Below are positions 51,960 to 59,993 of a DNA stretch of 64,000 nucleotides, one piece after another. Source of the stretch: Kitasatospora cinereorecta (GTDB taxonomy: Bacteria > Actinomycetota > Actinomycetes > Streptomycetales > Streptomycetaceae). The notes beneath the pieces are model-generated. The model did not search any database, had not been told where the DNA came from, and worked only from the letters and a program-made list of their open reading frames with translations. Numbering within the stretch: the stretch's first letter is position 1; every line of letters starts with the position of its first letter. A program made the position numbers and the translations under genes. Location: contig NZ_JAMZDX010000009.1 of the NCBI RefSeq assembly GCF_024172095.1, positions 62,001 through 126,000 on the forward strand, given 5' to 3'.

Positions 51960-52730
51960 TTGACCGCCATCGACGAGGCGAGATCCGAGACTGTGCCCGT
52001 GAACCATGTGGACGAGCCCCTGGCGGCCGAGCCTCCCGCCGTCCCGCTGCCGAACCGGGTGGCGGCCGAGCTGGTCGGCACCGCGGTGCTGGTCGCCGTG
52101 GTCGTCGGCTCCGGCATCCAGGCCACCGAGCTCACCCAGGACGTCGGCCTGCAGCTGCTCGCCAACTCCCTGGCCACCGTGTTCGGCCTCGGCATTCTGA
52201 TCCTGCTGCTCGGCCCGGTCTCCGGCGCGCACTTCAACCCCGTCGTCACGCTGGCCGAGTGGTGGTCCGGCCGCAAGGACCCCAAGGGCCTGGGTCCGCG
52301 GGAGGTCGCCGCGTACGTCCCGGCTCAGATCGTCGGGGCGATCGCGGGCGCGATCCTGGCGGACGCCATGTTCGGCGAGCCGCTGGTGAAGTGGTCCACC
52401 CACGACCGCTCCGCCGGGCACCTGCTGCTCGGCGAGGTCGTCGCCACTGCCGGCCTGGTGCTGCTGATCTTCGGCCTGGCCAAGAGCGACCTGCTGCGGT
52501 TCGCGCCGGTCGCGGTCGCCTCCTACATCGGCGCCGCGTACTGGTTCACCTCGTCCACGTCTTTCGCGAATCCGGCGGTGACGATCGGCCGGGCGTTCAC
52601 CGACACCTTCGCCGGCATCGCCCCGAGCTCGGTACCGGGCTTCATCGGCATGCAGCTGATCGGCGGCGTGGTGGGCCTGGCCCTGGTCGTGCTGATCTTC
52701 ACCCACCGCCGTCCGGCCGGGTCGAAGTGA
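51960..52730 (+). CDS. aqpS: Aquaglyceroporin of the arsenic operon (AqpS-like)
   Basis: A 256-residue MIP channel with six helices. The two pore motifs are SGAHFNPVV (NPV, about residue 93) and SSTSFANPAVT (NPA, about 203). In rhizobial ars operons AqpS lets arsenite made by ArsC flow out down its gradient. A polar leader occupies residues 1-32. TTG 51960 is chosen for AAGAGGAG upstream. Confidence 0.9.
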   Translation: MTAIDEARSETVPVNHVDEPLAAEPPAVPLPNRVAAELVGTAVLVAVVVGSGIQATELTQDVGLQLLANSLATVFGLGILILLLGPVSGAHFNPVVTLAEWWSGRKDPKGLGPREVAAYVPAQIVGAIAGAILADAMFGEPLVKWSTHDRSAGHLLLGEVVATAGLVLLIFGLAKSDLLRFAPVAVASYIGAAYWFTSSTSFANPAVTIGRAFTDTFAGIAPSSVPGFIGMQLIGGVVGLALVVLIFTHRRPAGSK

Positions 52731-53785
52731 GCGCGGTCCGGCGCGTCCAGGTCCTGGTCGTCGGCGCGGGCCAGGCCGGCCTCGCCGCCGGCTACTACCT
52801 GCGGCGCGCCGGACTCGACTTCGCCCTCCTCGACGCCTCGCCGGCCCCCGGCGGCGCCTGGCAGCACTACTGGGACAGCCTCCGCCTGTTCTCCCCGGCC
52901 GCGTACGCCTCCCTGCCCGGCCGCCCGATGCCGGCCCAGGCCGGACAGGCGTACCCGGATGCCGGTCACGTCGCCCGGTACCTGGCCGAGTACGAGAAGC
53001 GGTACGAGCTGCCCGTCCACCGCCCCGTCCAGGTCCAGACGGTTGGGGACGCCGGCGACGGGGGTCTGCTGGTCCCCACCGACGACGGCAGCTGGCACGC
53101 CCGGGCGCTGATCAGCGCCACCGGCACCTGGTCACGCCCCTTCGTCCCGGCCGTCCTGGGCCGGGACGTCTTCGCCGGGCGGCAGCTCCACACCCACGGC
53201 TACCGGCGGGCGGAGGACTTCGCCGGGCAGCGCGTGGTGGTCGTGGGCGGCGGCAACTCCGGCGCCCAGATCGCCGCCGACCTCACCTCCCACGCGAGCG
53301 AGGTCCGCTGGGTCACCCGTCGCCCGGCGCGCTTCCTGCCCGACGAGATCGACGGCCGCGCGCTGTTCGAGATCGCCACCCGCCGCGTCCAGGACGGCGG
53401 ACCGCGGATCTCCGACCTCGGCGACATCGTCGCCACCGGAGCCGTCCGGGCGGCCCGCGACGCCGGACGGCTCACCGCCCACCCCATGTTCGACCGCCTC
53501 ACCGCCGCCGGCCCGGCCTGGGCCGACGGCACCGTGTGGCCGGCGGACGCGGTGATCTGGTGCACTGGGTTCCGCCCTGCCCTCACCCCGCTCGCCGCCC
53601 TCGGCCTGCGCGGGCACGACGGCCGAGTCCCCACCGACGGCACCCGGGCCCGCGCCGACCACCGGGTGCACCTCCTCGGCTACGGCGACTGGACCGGCCC
53701 CGCCTCCGCCACCCTGATCGGCGTCGGCCGCACCGCCCGCACCGCGGTCGCCGAGATCGCGGCCACCCTCAGGACAGCTGATTAG
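52727..53785 (+). CDS. Flavin-dependent monooxygenase (ArsO-like)
   Basis: A 352-residue single-chain FAD/NADPH monooxygenase. VLVVGAGQAGLAAGYYLRRAG binds FAD, VVVVGGGNSGAQIAADL binds NAD(P)H, and FSPAAYASLPG and WCTGFRPALTPLA are typical of the CzcO/ArsO group. ArsO-type proteins occur in ars operons; their reaction is not settled. GTG overlaps the aqpS stop (GTGA), so the two are coupled. Confidence 0.85.
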   Translation: MSAVRRVQVLVVGAGQAGLAAGYYLRRAGLDFALLDASPAPGGAWQHYWDSLRLFSPAAYASLPGRPMPAQAGQAYPDAGHVARYLAEYEKRYELPVHRPVQVQTVGDAGDGGLLVPTDDGSWHARALISATGTWSRPFVPAVLGRDVFAGRQLHTHGYRRAEDFAGQRVVVVGGGNSGAQIAADLTSHASEVRWVTRRPARFLPDEIDGRALFEIATRRVQDGGPRISDLGDIVATGAVRAARDAGRLTAHPMFDRLTAAGPAWADGTVWPADAVIWCTGFRPALTPLAALGLRGHDGRVPTDGTRARADHRVHLLGYGDWTGPASATLIGVGRTARTAVAEIAATLRTAD

Positions 53786-53893
53786 GCAGTCATCCATGAA
53801 CCGGACGTCGGCCGCCGACGTTCCAGTAGGCGTGTCGGCGGGCATCACCACAGCCCGAGGACGGCCGGGAACCCGAGCGAGAGCTGGCAGGCC

Positions 53894-54198
53894 ATGGCGA
53901 ACGGGCAAGCGATGGACCGGCAGGCCGTCTTCGACGACTACGAGCGGGCCCGGGCCACCTTCCACCGGCTCATACGCGCCGCAAGCGATGCGGACCTGGA
54001 CCGGCCGACCGACGGAACCCGTTGGACCAACCGGCAGCTGCTGTGGCACATGCTGTTCGGCTACCTGGTCACCCGCCCTCTGCTGGTGGGTGGGACCCGT
54101 TCTTCGAGGACCGGATGACGCTCGCGGACATCTACCGCTACCCCACCCGGCACTTCGACTTCCACCACCGCCGGCTCACCCTCGACAGCGAGAGCTGA
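53894..54198 (+). pseudogene. DinB-like protein remnant (internal deletion and frameshift)
   Basis: The 5' part reads MANGQAMDRQAVFDDYERAR...LLWHMLFGYLVTRPLL, a DinB/maleylpyruvate-isomerase-type N-terminus with the first metal His. About 54085 the frame shifts; downstream another frame gives DPFFEDRMTLADIYRYPTRHFDFHHRRL, the expected C-terminus with its His residues, ending at 54198. The middle of the domain is missing. Decayed copy, likely non-functional. Confidence 0.65.
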
Positions 54199-54209
54199 CC
54201 GGAGCGCGG

Positions 54210-54710
54210 TCAGTCCACGAGCGGGCTGCGGCGTTCGACCAGGACGACGTCGCGCCAGACGCCGTGGTGGCGGCCGATGCGTTCGCGGGTGCCGATGACG
54301 CGGAAGCCGGCCCGTTGGTGGAGGGCGAGGCTGGCGGTGTTCTCCGGGAAGATGCCGGACTGGATGGTCCAGATCCCGGCGGCCTCGGTCGAGACCGTCA
54401 GTGCCTCCAGCAGGCGGGCGGCGACGCCGCGGCCGCGGGCATCGGGGTGGACGTAGACGGAGTGCTCGACCACGCCGGCGTACGCGCACCGGTCCGAGAC
54501 CCGGGAGGCGGCCACCCACCCGAGCACCCGGCCGTCCCGGTCGACGGCAACGAACCGGTGCTCGGGCAGCTTCGCCGCGTCGAACGCCTCCCAGGTGGGC
54601 GACCGGGTCTCGAAGGTGGCGTTTCCCTCGTCGATCCCGGCCTGGTAGATCGCCAGCACCTGCTCGGCGTGGACCGGGGTCATCGGCTGCACCGCGATGT
54701 CACTGGGCAC
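54210..54710 (-). CDS. GNAT acetyltransferase (ArsN1 / phosphinothricin acetyltransferase-like)
   Basis: A 166-residue GNAT protein: YQAGIDEGNATFETRSPTWE at the N-terminus, HSVYVHPDARGRGVAARLLEAL as the acetyl-CoA site, and GIFPENTASLALHQRAGFRVIG. This is the pattern of phosphinothricin N-acetyltransferases; in ars islands the family (ArsN1) acetylates arsinothricin. Its ATG lies inside the end of the preceding ArsR-type gene (11-base overlap). Confidence 0.85.
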   Translation of the reverse strand: MPSDIAVQPMTPVHAEQVLAIYQAGIDEGNATFETRSPTWEAFDAAKLPEHRFVAVDRDGRVLGWVAASRVSDRCAYAGVVEHSVYVHPDARGRGVAARLLEALTVSTEAAGIWTIQSGIFPENTASLALHQRAGFRVIGTRERIGRHHGVWRDVVLVERRSPLVD

Positions 54711-55050
54711 CGTCGGCTCCTTCTTCGGCCGCCGGCCGGTCGTCGCCGAGGATCGCCCGTACGGCGGCCGGGAAGACCGTCAGGCAGGTGCGATTCACCG
54801 CGTACGCGGTGGAGGTGCCGCGCCGCTCGGGCAGCACGAACCGCACCTCCGAGAGGATCTTGAGGTGGTGGGAGACCGTTGACTGTCCCACCGGGGACCG
54901 CTCCACGATCTCGCCCACGTTCATCGGCCGGCCCTCGGCCGCCAGCAGGTGCAGGAGTTGGACACGGGTGGGGTCGGCCAGCGCCCTGAACCATGTGGCG
55001 TACAGGGTGGCCGCCTCGGCGTCGATGCCGGTGCGGCTTCGCTCATTCAT
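54700..55050 (-). CDS. ArsR-family repressor
   Basis: A 116-residue winged-helix regulator: WFRALADPTRVQLLHLLAAEG, RSPVGQSTVSHHLKILSEV, then the wing RRGTSTAYAVN. Cysteines are few (one in NRTCL), so its metal response is unclear. Overlaps the ArsN-like gene, so the two form an operon. ATG 55050. Confidence 0.88.
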   Translation of the reverse strand: MNERSRTGIDAEAATLYATWFRALADPTRVQLLHLLAAEGRPMNVGEIVERSPVGQSTVSHHLKILSEVRFVLPERRGTSTAYAVNRTCLTVFPAAVRAILGDDRPAAEEGADGAQ

Positions 55051-55073
55051 CGATGATCGACGATAGTCGATGA
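55049..55073 (-). promoter_or_regulatory. Candidate ArsR operator
   Basis: CATCGAT...GTCGATG inverted repeat spans the start codon of the 55050 regulator, a usual place for an ArsR autoregulatory site. Confidence 0.5.
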
Positions 55074-55106
55074 GAGGATGAACGGGAAGGGTGTCGGGGC
55101 GGTCGG

Positions 55107-55472
55107 TCAGCGGGTGGCGGCGGTGAGCATCGTGGCCATGGCGGCCAGCGTGTTCGGGGCGACGCGGTAGTAGACCCAGGTGCCGCGCCGCTCGGAGGTG
55201 AGCAGGCCGGCCTCGCGGAGCTTCTTGAGGTGGTGGGAGACGGTGGGCTGGGAGACGCCGACGTCCTGGATGTCGCACACGCACGCCTCGCCGCCCTCGT
55301 GCGAGGCGACGCGGGAGAACAGCCGCAGCCGTACCGGGTCGGACAGCGCCTTGAACATGGCCGCCATCGTGACCGAGTCCTCCTCGGACAGTGGGGCTTC
55401 GGTCAGCGGGGTGCAGCACGGCACGGCCTCCGGCTCCAGCACCGGCAGCTCGATCACCTCAAGATTCGACAT
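55107..55472 (-). CDS. arsR: ArsR-family repressor with Cys-pair sensor
   Basis: A 121-residue regulator. A leader with PCCTP (residues 18-22) precedes the winged helix; ACVCDIQ at the start of the DNA-binding region is the As(III) site of ArsR proteins. SQPTVSHHLKKLREAGLL is the recognition helix. It is divergent from the Cys-pair peptide and flavoprotein genes and probably represses them. Confidence 0.9.
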   Translation of the reverse strand: MSNLEVIELPVLEPEAVPCCTPLTEAPLSEEDSVTMAAMFKALSDPVRLRLFSRVASHEGGEACVCDIQDVGVSQPTVSHHLKKLREAGLLTSERRGTWVYYRVAPNTLAAMATMLTAATR

Positions 55473-55474
55473 GT

Positions 55475-55550
55475 GTCTATGTTGACACCCGCCGAACCGC
55501 ATCGGAAGGGCGGCATCGCGACCATTGATTCGATGTTGGTCTATGTTGAC
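55475..55550. promoter_or_regulatory. Duplicate ArsR box between divergent genes
   Basis: GTCTATGTTGAC occurs at 55475-55486 and again, identically, at 55539-55550, one near each divergent start. Candidate binding sites for the 55107 ArsR. Confidence 0.65.
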
Positions 55551-55618
55551 GTTCATCTAAGCGAGTGCCATGCTGGCCCCACGACAACGCATCGACAAAC
55601 GTCGAAACAGGAGACGTC

Positions 55619-55816
55619 ATGACCGAGACCCCTGCACCTGCCGTCGGCTGCTGCACTCCGGAAGTCGACCCGACGCCGGCCGGCACGGCGGCGGCCGCGC
55701 CGTCCGCGCCGTCCGCTCCGTGCTGCGGCACCTCGCAGGAGGCCGCTGACGCCGGTGCCTGCTGCGGCCCGGCCGCCAAGCAGGAGGCCGTCGCCTCCGG
55801 CACCGGCTGCTGCTGA
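55619..55816 (+). CDS. Small Cys-pair peptide of the arsenic island
   Basis: A 65-residue protein with four Cys-Cys pairs (GCCTP, PCCGT, ACCGP, GCC at the end) in an Ala/Pro-rich chain; eight Cys in all. ATG 55619 follows ACAGGAG. It begins the operon with the flavoprotein at 55869 and faces the Cys-pair ArsR. No family recognised; a metallothionein- or ArsD-like arsenite binder or chaperone is plausible. The PCC motif also occurs in the facing ArsR and GGCC at the tail of the flavoprotein. Confidence 0.75.
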   Translation: MTETPAPAVGCCTPEVDPTPAGTAAAAPSAPSAPCCGTSQEAADAGACCGPAAKQEAVASGTGCC

Positions 55817-55868
55817 CCCGCGCCCGCCAACCCGCCCCCTGTCACGACCAGCGATCCGGAGACCTGAG

Positions 55869-57242
55869 ATGAGCGAGAACACCCCCGCCGAGCTGCCCGT
55901 CGTCGTCATCGGCGCAGGCCCGATCGGCCTGGCCGCCGCGGCCCACCTGATCGGGCGCGGCCTCGACCCCCTCGTGCTGGAGGCCGGGCCGAGTGCCGGT
56001 ACGTCCGTTCGCGAGTGGGCGCACGTCCGGCTGTTCTCGCCCTGGGCGGAGGTGGTCGACCCGGCGGCCGAGAAGCTCCTCGCGCCGACCGGGTGGGCGC
56101 GGCCCGATGGCGCCACGTACCCCGCCGGCGGTGATTGGGTCGAGCAGTACCTGCAGCCGCTCGCCGACGCCCTCGGCGACAAGGTGCGCTACAACGCCCG
56201 GGTGACCGGCGTCGCCCGGGCCGGACGCGACCGGATCGTCGACTCCGGCCGGGACGAGCAGCCGTTCACCGTCCACGTCGAGCACACCGACGGCCGCGAG
56301 GAGCGGATCCCGGCCCGCGCCGTCGTGGACGCCTCCGGCACCTGGTCCACGCCCAACCCGCTCGGCGCGAACGGCCTGCCGGCGCTCGGCGAGCGCGCCG
56401 CGCACGGCCGGATCTCCTACCGCATCCCGGATCTGACGGACCCGGCCGTGCGGGAGCGGTTCGCCGGGAAGCGCACCGCCGTGGTCGGCACCGGCGCCTC
56501 CGCGTTCACCGCGCTCGCGTACCTCGCCGACCTGGCGAAGGACGAGCCCGGCACCCACGCCGTGTGGGTGCTGCGGCGGGGCATCAACGGCAGCACGTAC
56601 GGTGGCGGCGAGGCCGACCAGCTGCCGGCGCGCGGCGCGCTCGGCCTGCGCGCGAAGCGGGCGGTCGACGACGGGTACGCCTCCTCGCTCACCGGCTTCC
56701 GCACCGCCGCCGTCGAACCGCTCGACGGCCGGTTGGTCCTGGTGGCCGAGGACGGCCGCCGCAGCGAGCCGGTGGACCGGGTCGTCGTCCTGACCGGACT
56801 GCGCCCCGACCTGTCGTTCCTGTCCGAGGTCAGGCTCGGCCTCGACGAGCGCCTCCAGGCGCCGACCGCGCTCGCGCCGCTGATCGACCCGAACCAGCAC
56901 TCCTGCGGCACGGTGTATCCGCACGGCGCGGCCGAACTCGCCCACCCGGAGCGGGACGTGTACCTGGTCGGCATGAAGTCCTACGGCCGCGCGCCGACGT
57001 TCCTCGCGATGACCGGTTACGAGCAGGTCCGCTCCGTGGCCGCGCAGCTCGCCGGTGACGTAGCGGCGGCCGAGCGGGTCGAACTGACCCTCCCGGAGAC
57101 CGGGGTGTGCGGTGGCGCGGGCCTCTTCGACGAGCCGGACACCGCCCGGAGCGGCGGCTGCTGCTCCGTCCCGGCCGTGCCGCAGCTGATCACCCTCGGC
57201 GCGCCCGCAGCGTCGTCCTGCTCGAGCGACGGCGGCTGCTGA
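55869..57242 (+). CDS. FAD/NAD(P)-binding monooxygenase with Cys-rich tail
   Basis: A 457-residue flavoprotein. VVVIGAGPIGLAAAAHLIGRG binds FAD, TAVVGTGASAFTALAYLADL binds NAD(P)H, and RLFSPWAEVVDPAAEKLL and LTGLRPDLSFL resemble ArsO/CzcO-like enzymes. The last 45 residues hold VCGGAG, SGGCCSVP and SSCSSDGGC, seven residues of Cys that ordinary family members lack and which suit As(III) or metal binding. Downstream of the Cys-pair peptide by 52 bp. Confidence 0.85.
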   Translation: MSENTPAELPVVVIGAGPIGLAAAAHLIGRGLDPLVLEAGPSAGTSVREWAHVRLFSPWAEVVDPAAEKLLAPTGWARPDGATYPAGGDWVEQYLQPLADALGDKVRYNARVTGVARAGRDRIVDSGRDEQPFTVHVEHTDGREERIPARAVVDASGTWSTPNPLGANGLPALGERAAHGRISYRIPDLTDPAVRERFAGKRTAVVGTGASAFTALAYLADLAKDEPGTHAVWVLRRGINGSTYGGGEADQLPARGALGLRAKRAVDDGYASSLTGFRTAAVEPLDGRLVLVAEDGRRSEPVDRVVVLTGLRPDLSFLSEVRLGLDERLQAPTALAPLIDPNQHSCGTVYPHGAAELAHPERDVYLVGMKSYGRAPTFLAMTGYEQVRSVAAQLAGDVAAAERVELTLPETGVCGGAGLFDEPDTARSGGCCSVPAVPQLITLGAPAASSCSSDGGC

Positions 57243-57266
57243 CCGGGCCCGAGGTCCGGTGGAGGG

Positions 57267-57974
57267 TCAGCCGGTGCGGTGGGCCTTGAGGGCGGCGAGC
57301 ATCAGGTGTTCGGTGGCCGTGAGGTAGTGCTCGGCGGCTTCCGCCGCGCGGTCGGGTCGGCCGGCGGTGACGGCGTCGACGAGGGGGGTCAGGCGGTCGG
57401 CGGCGACGGCCGGGTCCTCGAACGGGGCCCGGAGGGCGCCGCGGACGGGCAGGTAGGCGCGGAAGAGGGTGTTGGTGAGCAGCAGGTGGACGCGGTTGCC
57501 GCCGGCGCGGGCCAGTTCGCGGTGGACCTCCATGTCGGCGAGCTGGGCGGCGTCGGCGTCGGGCGCGTCGGCCACGGCGGCGAGCAGGAGGCGCAGCCGG
57601 CGGGTGTGTTCGTCGGTACGGCGGGCGGCGGCGCGGCGGGCGATCAGGGTGCCGATGTCGCGGCGGGCCTCGAAGATGTCGGTCAGCCAGCCGGGGTCGT
57701 GGGCGGCGAGGGCGGGCAGCAGGTCGGTGCCGCCGTCGCGGAGGAAGTCGCGGATGCGGGTGCCGATGCCGTGCCGGGTCTGGAGCAGCCCGGCCTGTTC
57801 GAGGCGGGTGAGCGCGTGCTTGAGGGTGGTGCGGGTGACGCCGTAGCGGGCGGCGAGGTCCCGTTCCGGGGGCAGGAGCGCGCCGGTGGGGTGGGTGCCG
57901 TCGAGGATGTCGTCGCGCAGTCGGTCGGCGAGCAGGTCGACGACCGACTGGCGGGCGATGGTCTGGTCGGGCAC
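57267..57974 (-). CDS. GntR/FadR-family regulator (FCD domain)
   Basis: A 235-residue regulator. Residues 10-72 form the GntR winged helix (LADRLRDDILDGTHPTGALL, LAARYGVTRTTLKHALTRLE, RHGIGTRI), and 85-230 the helical FCD domain (EARRDIGTLIARRAA, DMEVHRELARAGGNRV, HYLTATEHLM). Such proteins respond to organic acids or acyl-CoA. GTG 57974 has AAGGAGG upstream. Its target may be the GMC oxidase operon. Confidence 0.88.
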   Translation of the reverse strand: MPDQTIARQSVVDLLADRLRDDILDGTHPTGALLPPERDLAARYGVTRTTLKHALTRLEQAGLLQTRHGIGTRIRDFLRDGGTDLLPALAAHDPGWLTDIFEARRDIGTLIARRAAARRTDEHTRRLRLLLAAVADAPDADAAQLADMEVHRELARAGGNRVHLLLTNTLFRAYLPVRGALRAPFEDPAVAADRLTPLVDAVTAGRPDRAAEAAEHYLTATEHLMLAALKAHRTG

Positions 57975-58109
57975 GGTCCGCCTCCTTGGGGTGCCGGGTG
58001 TGCGGATGGGCCGCCGGTGGGGAGTCAAGCCAATGTCCGGCGCGACCGTCAAGCCGGGCCGCCTCGGCGTACGGATGACGGTGCGTCACCGGTGCGGCCG
58101 CGCCGGTGG

Positions 58110-59993
58110 TCAGGGCCGGTGGTCGGCGGCTCGTTCGGAGACGGCCAGGGCGAGCGCCATGATCGTCAGCTGGGGGTTGACCTCCGGGCAGCTCGGCAGG
58201 GCTGACGCGTCGGCGACGAGGACGCCCCGGACGCCGCGCAGCCAGCCGTCCGGGTCGGCCGGTGCGGTCCGCGGGTCGGCGCCGAGCGCGATCGTGCCGC
58301 TCGGGTGGAAGGCCGACAGGTGGAGCTCGTCCGCGGTGGCGTCGGCGAGCGCGCCGTGCAGTTCGGCGGTGTCGCGCACCCGGGGGTGGCGGGGGAGTCC
58401 GGTGAGCACCTCGTCAGCCCCGGCGGCGAACAGCAGCTCGCCCATGGCCGCGACCGCTCGCAGCAGGGTGCGGCCGTCCTGCGGGTCGAGGCGGTAGAGC
58501 GGCAGGACGGGGCCGCGGGCGAGCACCCGGCCGCCCGGCCGGTCGGCGATCATCGCGCCGAGGGTGGCGAGGTGGTCGGCGGCCTCCAGTTCGGCCCGCA
58601 GTTCGCGCCCGAGGCCGGGCAGGACGAAGGAACTCATGCCGGGCGGCGGGGCGGTGGCCTCGATCAGGATGCCCTCGTGGTGGAGTTCCTCCACCCCGGC
58701 GCTCTGCAGGACGGCCGGACCGTCGGCGACCGGTTCGGCGAAGCGGCCGGCGACGCTGGTGGCCGGGTGGACGGCCAGGTTGCGGCCGGTTGCGGGGTGC
58801 CGGCCGAGGCCGGAGCGGTTCAGCAGTGCGGGCGAGCGGAGCGCCCCGGCGGCGACCACGACCAGCGGGCTGAGGATCTCGAACGCCGTCCCGTCCGGGC
58901 GGCGGGCGGCGATGCCGGCGGCGCGCGGTCCGCCGGGCCGGTCGGGGTCGGTGAGGATCCGGGTGACGCGCGCGGAGGTGACGATCCGGGCGCCGGCGGC
59001 GCAGGCGTCCGGCAGGACCGAGAGCTGCACGCTCTGCTTCGCCCCGGTGGGGCAGCCGGTGACGCACTGGGTGGAGCCGCGGCAGCCGGGGGCGTTGCGG
59101 CGCAGCGGGCCGGCCTGCCAGCCGAGCTTCGCGGCACCGGCCAGGGCGAGGAGGCCGCCGCGGCCGAGGACGTCCAGCGGTTGGGTGGCGACCTGCAGCA
59201 GGCGTTCGACCTCGTCCAGGCGGGCGCCGAAGGCGTCGGGGTCCGCCAGGTCGACCAGGCCGTGGCGGCGGCGCCACCGCTCCAGCACCCGGTCCGGGGT
59301 GCGGTAGCAGGTACCGGCGTTGACCACGGTGGTGCCGCCCACCGCGCGGCCGGTGGGCAGCAGCACGGGCGGACGTCCGGCCAGCACCGTCGCGCCGCCG
59401 TCCCGGTAGAGGTCGGTGAACCGTTCCAGCGGCGTCCGCGCGGCGAACTCGGCCGTGGTGTGGTGCCGCCCCTCCTCGACGACGACCACCCGCAGCCCGG
59501 CCCGGGCCAGGGTCCGCGCCGCCGTCGCCCCGCCCGCGCCCGAACCGACCACCACGGCGTCCGCGACGGCCCGGTCCGGCCACTCGGCGGAGGGGACGCA
59601 GTCCAGCGGCGGATCCGCGGGCGGTACGGGGGTGGCCGAGGGGTGCGGCCGGTGGTGGAGCATCAGCTCCGTACGCGCGGCCAGGATCACCGGCACCTTC
59701 ACGGCGTCCCACAGCGGAGCGGGGGCGCCGGCCAGCGCCGCCAGCACCCGCTCCCGCTCGGCGGCCGGGAGGGCATCGAGCCGGCGGCCGGTGCGCAGCA
59801 GCGCGTACCCGTCGACGGCCGCCGCCGCGGCCGTGAACCCCAGGCGGGCGAGGCCCGGCAGCGGGGCCAGGACCGTCCCGACCCGGTCGGCGGCGGCCGC
59901 CGCCCAGGGCCGGCTGCCGTCGTCGGCGAGCAGGGCCGCGACCAGGCCACGCCGGCTGCGGTGGCCGGGGTGGGCGGAGGGGTGACGGTTCAT
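58110..59993 (-). CDS. GMC-family oxidoreductase (fatty-alcohol-oxidase-like)
   Basis: A 627-residue GMC flavoprotein. An N-terminal helical region (1-130) precedes DAVVVGSGAGGATAARTLARAG (FAD). GRAVGGTTVVNAGTCYRTP, CRGSTQCVTGCPTGAKQSV and the C-terminal HPSGTIALG and PEVNPQLTIMALAL are typical of long-chain alcohol oxidase and cholesterol-oxidase-related GMC enzymes. Its ATG overlaps the stop of the upstream partner gene (ATGA). Substrate unknown; probably a hydrophobic alcohol or sterol. Confidence 0.88.
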   Translation of the reverse strand: MNRHPSAHPGHRSRRGLVAALLADDGSRPWAAAAADRVGTVLAPLPGLARLGFTAAAAAVDGYALLRTGRRLDALPAAERERVLAALAGAPAPLWDAVKVPVILAARTELMLHHRPHPSATPVPPADPPLDCVPSAEWPDRAVADAVVVGSGAGGATAARTLARAGLRVVVVEEGRHHTTAEFAARTPLERFTDLYRDGGATVLAGRPPVLLPTGRAVGGTTVVNAGTCYRTPDRVLERWRRRHGLVDLADPDAFGARLDEVERLLQVATQPLDVLGRGGLLALAGAAKLGWQAGPLRRNAPGCRGSTQCVTGCPTGAKQSVQLSVLPDACAAGARIVTSARVTRILTDPDRPGGPRAAGIAARRPDGTAFEILSPLVVVAAGALRSPALLNRSGLGRHPATGRNLAVHPATSVAGRFAEPVADGPAVLQSAGVEELHHEGILIEATAPPPGMSSFVLPGLGRELRAELEAADHLATLGAMIADRPGGRVLARGPVLPLYRLDPQDGRTLLRAVAAMGELLFAAGADEVLTGLPRHPRVRDTAELHGALADATADELHLSAFHPSGTIALGADPRTAPADPDGWLRGVRGVLVADASALPSCPEVNPQLTIMALALAVSERAADHRP

